From Sedimentisphaerales bacterium (GTDB lineage: Bacteria; Planctomycetota; Phycisphaerae; Sedimentisphaerales; SG8-4): a stretch of 8,401 nt of DNA. The stretch lies in contig JAFGCA010000263.1 in assembly GCA_016932895.1 (NCBI GenBank), positions 1-8,401 on the forward strand, given 5' to 3'. Positions 6,118 to 8,401 of the stretch are shown here, one piece after another. A program made the translations under genes and the position numbers. The notes under the pieces are model-generated. The model saw nothing but the letters and a program-made list of their open reading frames with translations, searched no databases and had not been told where the DNA came from. Position 1 is the first letter of the stretch; every line of letters starts with the position of its first letter.

Positions 6118-7881
6118 TCATTGCCTGACCCTGCTCCGGAAGAAGGCATCCGCCGCCGGCATCCAATGCTCGCGCGTTCCGGAAGGCCAGACGACGATCG
6201 CCGACGTCACCGGTTCGGCAATGATCGTGATCTGCGCCCCCATCTCATCCAGTTTCCAGTGCCCGATGGGCAGCGGTGCCCCGGCCAGTTTCGCATGCAA
6301 CTGCTGGACGGCCGCTTCAGTCAGTGCGCTGTTGTAGACGCGGACATCGTCGATCAGGCCTCCAAACGTCGAAGCCGGACCGGCGATGCGATCTAAACCG
6401 ATATTCAGATGTCCCACCCCCGTGCCGGGCGCGGCGATCGGATGATTGGGGTCGCTGGTGTTCTTCACCACGCCGTCGAGATAGGCCGTCAGGCCCGCTG
6501 CCTCGTGCACCACGGCCACATGATGCCAGAGCGTATCGTTCAGCTCGGTCAACGCGATGCTTGTATCCCAGGTTTCGGTCGGATGCTTTACGACCAGGTG
6601 CAGGGGACTGGCGTCGTTGAACTGGAGCGTCCAATGATTCATTGAATCATCGGAATTGGTTTTGCCGACCACGCCGGCCCAGGCGCTCTGCGTCGCGTTC
6701 GGCTTGATCCACACCGAAAGCGTGTAATCGCCCGGCAGTTGCAGTCCGTTGTCATCCGCCGTCCGGAGATAATCGCCGGTGCCGTCCAACTCCAGCGCCC
6801 CGTTGAGCGCGCCGCCGGCGGCTTGCCAGGCAGGAGCGCCATAGATGGAACCCTCGTGATTGCCCCCGGCGGAATCCGGGGCACTCTCCCGCAGCGCTCC
6901 TCCGGCGAACAGGGCGCCCGTGATCTGGACTTTGGTCGCGGCGGCGCTTACCGTGACGGTGCCGTCCACCACGGCCAGCCCTTGCACGGTGACCCGCTCG
7001 ACCGCCCCCACGGTCATGTCGCCGGTGACGTACAGCGCCGGCAGATTCTTGGCCCCCACAATCTTGATGCCGGCGCCCCGAATCGCCAGGTCGCCGTCCA
7101 CCAGCAGCATGCCGTCGATGCTGACGTTGCCGTTCAGCGTCAGGTCGCCCGCACGATACACGACGCGGACCGGAGTGGACGGACCAAAAGTGAAGTCCGA
7201 CAGAGTGCCGCCGCTCAAGGGCAGCGTCGCGTAGCGCGTGCTGAAATCGACCACGGTCGCCTCGGGCCAGGCGAGAGCCAGCTCGGCGGCGGCGTTTTGC
7301 CTGCCGGTGAAGGTCCCGGACAGCGCCTCACAGAACGCATCGCCGCGCATCATGCCGAGGCTGGTCACGCTGCCGGCACAATAGAGATCGCCGAAGAGAG
7401 CGAACCTCTGGCCCAGGGTCGTCTGCGCCCCGGTCCAGAGTGCGATAGACGGGTCGAAGCGCAGCTCGGTCGAAAGCCCGCTGCGCGCCACCTTCTCACC
7501 GGATACCAACCGGTAGGCCTCACAATCGATCGAATAAGTGCAATAGTCGTACGGATCGGAAACGTCGCGCGCTACGGTGACGTCGTAGTACTCGGAACTG
7601 CCGCCGATAAGCTGCTGATACGTGTCGCCGGTCCAGTATGTCGAAGAGACTTCCTGAGGATTGAGAAGCAGTCCCCGGGCGTGCTCCAGCGCCGAATCGG
7701 CCATCTGGTCCATCTGGACCCGCCGCAGCATGTTGCTCCCGCTGGCCAGCTCGATATCGGACCGGCTCAGAAAGCCCAGCGAGATGATCGCTATGGCCAT
7801 GATGATGCATAGAATCATCAGAAGCGCCACACCTTGGCGGCGGTCGTATGGTGTTGTTTTTCTGCCGGCGTCAATCATCAT
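6118..7881 (-). CDS. GspK/PilX-like minor pseudopilin with embedded LamG domain
   Basis: Start chosen at ATG 7881 (587 residues); the longer frame from 7953 would add 24 residues inside the upstream gene with no pilin character. A GGAGAGG lies about 12 bases upstream. Residues 1-17 form a basic prepilin leader ending RRQG, cleaved before V18, and a hydrophobic helix runs to about residue 38. The RRQG/VALL junction without Glu at +5 is typical of GspK/PilX minor pilins, which cap the fibre and control its assembly. Residues about 160-328 contain repeated short beta segments (for example GDLTLNGNVSIDGMLLVDGDLAI), resembling a beta-solenoid. Residues about 333-530 are a LamG/concanavalin-like domain, with ALELDGTGDYL, LSVWIKP, WHHVAVV, YLDG and GGLIDDVRVYNSAL. 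LamG domains usually bind glycans or proteins, often with calcium. The IGHWKLDE strand usually found before such a domain sits after it (539-546). A C-terminal tail of about 40 residues ends the protein, which is well above the usual size of a GspK. Confidence 0.8.
   Translation of the reverse strand: MMIDAGRKTTPYDRRQGVALLMILCIIMAIAIISLGFLSRSDIELASGSNMLRRVQMDQMADSALEHARGLLLNPQEVSSTYWTGDTYQQLIGGSSEYYDVTVARDVSDPYDYCTYSIDCEAYRLVSGEKVARSGLSTELRFDPSIALWTGAQTTLGQRFALFGDLYCAGSVTSLGMMRGDAFCEALSGTFTGRQNAAAELALAWPEATVVDFSTRYATLPLSGGTLSDFTFGPSTPVRVVYRAGDLTLNGNVSIDGMLLVDGDLAIRGAGIKIVGAKNLPALYVTGDMTVGAVERVTVQGLAVVDGTVTVSAAATKVQITGALFAGGALRESAPDSAGGNHEGSIYGAPAWQAAGGALNGALELDGTGDYLRTADDNGLQLPGDYTLSVWIKPNATQSAWAGVVGKTNSDDSMNHWTLQFNDASPLHLVVKHPTETWDTSIALTELNDTLWHHVAVVHEAAGLTAYLDGVVKNTSDPNHPIAAPGTGVGHLNIGLDRIAGPASTFGGLIDDVRVYNSALTEAAVQQLHAKLAGAPLPIGHWKLDEMGAQITIIAEPVTSAIVVWPSGTREHWMPAADAFFRSRVRQ
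6244..6885 (-). other. LamG-like jellyroll domain inside the minor pseudopilin, with displaced WKLDE strand
   Basis: This stretch encodes residues 333-546 of the GspK-like protein. It begins with PDSAGGNHEGSIYGAPAW, passes through the LamG core motifs and ends with IGHWKLDE. In many bacterial LamG_3-type domains the order is WKLDE, then a DSxGxxxG-type loop, then the core. Here the WKLDE strand comes last, while the upstream flank (GGALRES) only weakly resembles it. The reading frame stays open across both boundaries. The arrangement fits a circularly permuted domain or insertion of one unit from a tandem LamG array, but chance similarity of a C-terminal strand cannot be excluded. Confidence 0.6.
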
Positions 7882-8401
7882 CGGGAACCAGAGCCTCTCC
7901 GGTGGCGCTGAGCAAATGGCCGGCCCAGCTTCGTAAGGCCGCGCTGATTTCATAACGGTGGTCCGTGGTGTCCTCCGTCAAATCGAATGTAATCGTCACG
8001 AACTGCGTAAACGGCGGGGCCGCATCAAAATCGAACTGGACGTTCTTGCACGTCGAAAGGAAGATCGCGATTCTGGGGTTGTGGCTCATCAGCAGTTCCG
8101 CCTTCTTCCCCGGCAGTTTCAGCTCGGCCAGGGTCAGAACCAGCATCTCGGCCGCGTCAAACTCGGAGATCTGCACGCGATCGAGGCCGTCGCCGCGTTC
8201 CAGGTACACCAGCTCGCCCAGATTGATCAGGCCGTCCCCGTTGGTATCGGCCCGCCAGACGGCGATGTCGTTGCCCGGTGCGGCGCAGACGAGCATGCAG
8301 CTTCGGAGCAGATCGGCCAGTCGCAGCGAGGCATGCCGCAGTTGGGCCTGTTTCGAGAGGACGTCATCGCTGATCTGACTGGCCGAAGTCATGGCAAAAG
8401 C
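7871..8401 (-). CDS. GspJ/PilW-like minor pseudopilin, 5' end cut off by window edge
   Basis: The frame is open from the window edge to a TGA at 7871-7873, giving 176 residues. The first ATG in frame (8390-8392) is very probably internal, because codons upstream of it stay open (Ala-Phe-Ala) and the expected prepilin leader with its hydrophobic helix is missing. The visible start looks like the helix just behind a pilin N-terminus: an amphipathic stretch ending RLADLLRSC, as in GspJ/PilW proteins, followed by beta-rich sequence. Residues 49-60 counted from that ATG (DTNGDGLINLGE) fit the EF-hand calcium loop, with Asp, Asn, Asp, Asn and Glu at positions 1, 3, 5, 9 and 12. Cysteines at about 32, 36 and 115 could form disulfides. 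It overlaps the GspK-like gene downstream by 11 bases, matching the J-K order of type II secretion operons. The family call rests on helix, position and neighbours rather than a diagnostic motif, so a PilW name is equally possible. Confidence 0.7.
   Translation of the reverse strand, partial: AFAMTSASQISDDVLSKQAQLRHASLRLADLLRSCMLVCAAPGNDIAVWRADTNGDGLINLGELVYLERGDGLDRVQISEFDAAEMLVLTLAELKLPGKKAELLMSHNPRIAIFLSTCKNVQFDFDAAPPFTQFVTITFDLTEDTTDHRYEISAALRSWAGHLLSATGEALVPDDD
8213..8248 (-). other. EF-hand-type calcium-binding loop in the J/PilW-like protein
   Basis: The codons read DTNGDGLINLGE, a full 12-residue EF-hand consensus loop (D1, N3, D5, Gly6, Ile8, Asn9, Glu12). Only one loop is seen and no clear second EF-hand or dockerin repeat follows, so it is a single calcium loop set in a beta-rich pilin body. 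Calcium binding is known for other type II pseudopilins (GspG and GspK), which makes a structural calcium plausible here. Confidence 0.65.

Noticed and set aside
5793..6149. Second overlapping minus-strand frame of 118 codons in the spacer
   Set aside because: It starts inside the GspK-like gene without a ribosome binding site and has random-looking composition.
6739..7812. Plus-strand open frame of 357 codons opposite the LamG pseudopilin
   Set aside because: The minus strand has a prepilin leader and LamG motifs throughout. The plus-strand product is Arg/Gly/His-rich with no domain or start signal.
7882..7953. N-terminal extension of the GspK-like protein by 24 residues
   Set aside because: It would give an over-long leader lying inside the upstream gene. 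The start at 7881 leaves a normal 17-residue prepilin leader.
1..8401. CRISPR arrays, tRNA or rRNA genes, transposases or integrases
   Set aside because: No regularly spaced repeats, cloverleaf with anticodon features, rRNA-like sequence or transposase motifs were seen on either strand.

Overview
The window is a stretch of one long minus-strand gene cluster (read from high to low coordinates) for a type IV pilus / type II secretion-like envelope machine. The DNA is GC-rich. The mix of a PilM-N-O core, a GspC-like inner-membrane subunit, GspH/GspJ/GspK-like pseudopilins and a LamG (jellyroll) domain fused to a minor pilin suggests a Planctomycetota bacterium, perhaps of the Phycisphaerae/Sedimentisphaerales type. 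That placement is an inference from gene style and was not tested by a search. No convincing plus-strand gene was found; the long plus-strand reading frames are antisense shadows of the genes described here.

Layout in transcription order. (1) 8401-7871: 3' part of a GspJ/PilW-like minor pseudopilin carrying an EF-hand-type calcium loop; its prepilin N-terminus lies outside the window. (2) 7881-6118: a large GspK/PilX-like minor pseudopilin with a repetitive beta-rich middle and an embedded LamG domain, overlapping the previous gene. (3) 6117-5746: a 372-base spacer, the largest gap in the cluster. It contains a 92-codon frame with a good ribosome binding site, a pair of 14-base direct repeats and a possible three-way-junction RNA fold. 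(4) 5745-5227: GspH/FimT-like pseudopilin. (5) 5216-4065: PilM, a cytoplasmic actin-fold ATPase. (6) 4068-3340: PilN. (7) 3340-2726: PilO. (8) 2736-2128: a PilP/GspC-like inner-membrane protein. (9) 2053-227: an outer-membrane secretin (PilQ/GspD) with a C-terminal TPR-like extension. (10) 168-1: the start of an unrecognised membrane protein with a strong ribosome binding site and a GTG or TTG start.

How it works together. By family knowledge, PilM binds the cytoplasmic tail of PilN. PilN and PilO pair through coiled coils and ferredoxin-like domains, and the PilP/GspC-like protein links this inner-membrane platform to the periplasmic domains of the secretin. The pseudopilins form a short fibre whose tip would be the J-like/K-like pair. 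Here those two carry extra modules (a calcium loop and a LamG domain), so I infer a tip specialised for calcium-dependent binding, perhaps to glycans. pilM-pilN, pilN-pilO, pilO-pilP and pseudopilin J-pseudopilin K all overlap at their ends, which implies translational coupling and one transcript. No assembly ATPase, PilC/GspF platform protein, prepilin peptidase or major pilin lies in the window. The core machine is recognisable. The less ordinary parts are the LamG-bearing tip pilin with a displaced strand motif, the secretin-TPR fusion and the 372-base spacer.
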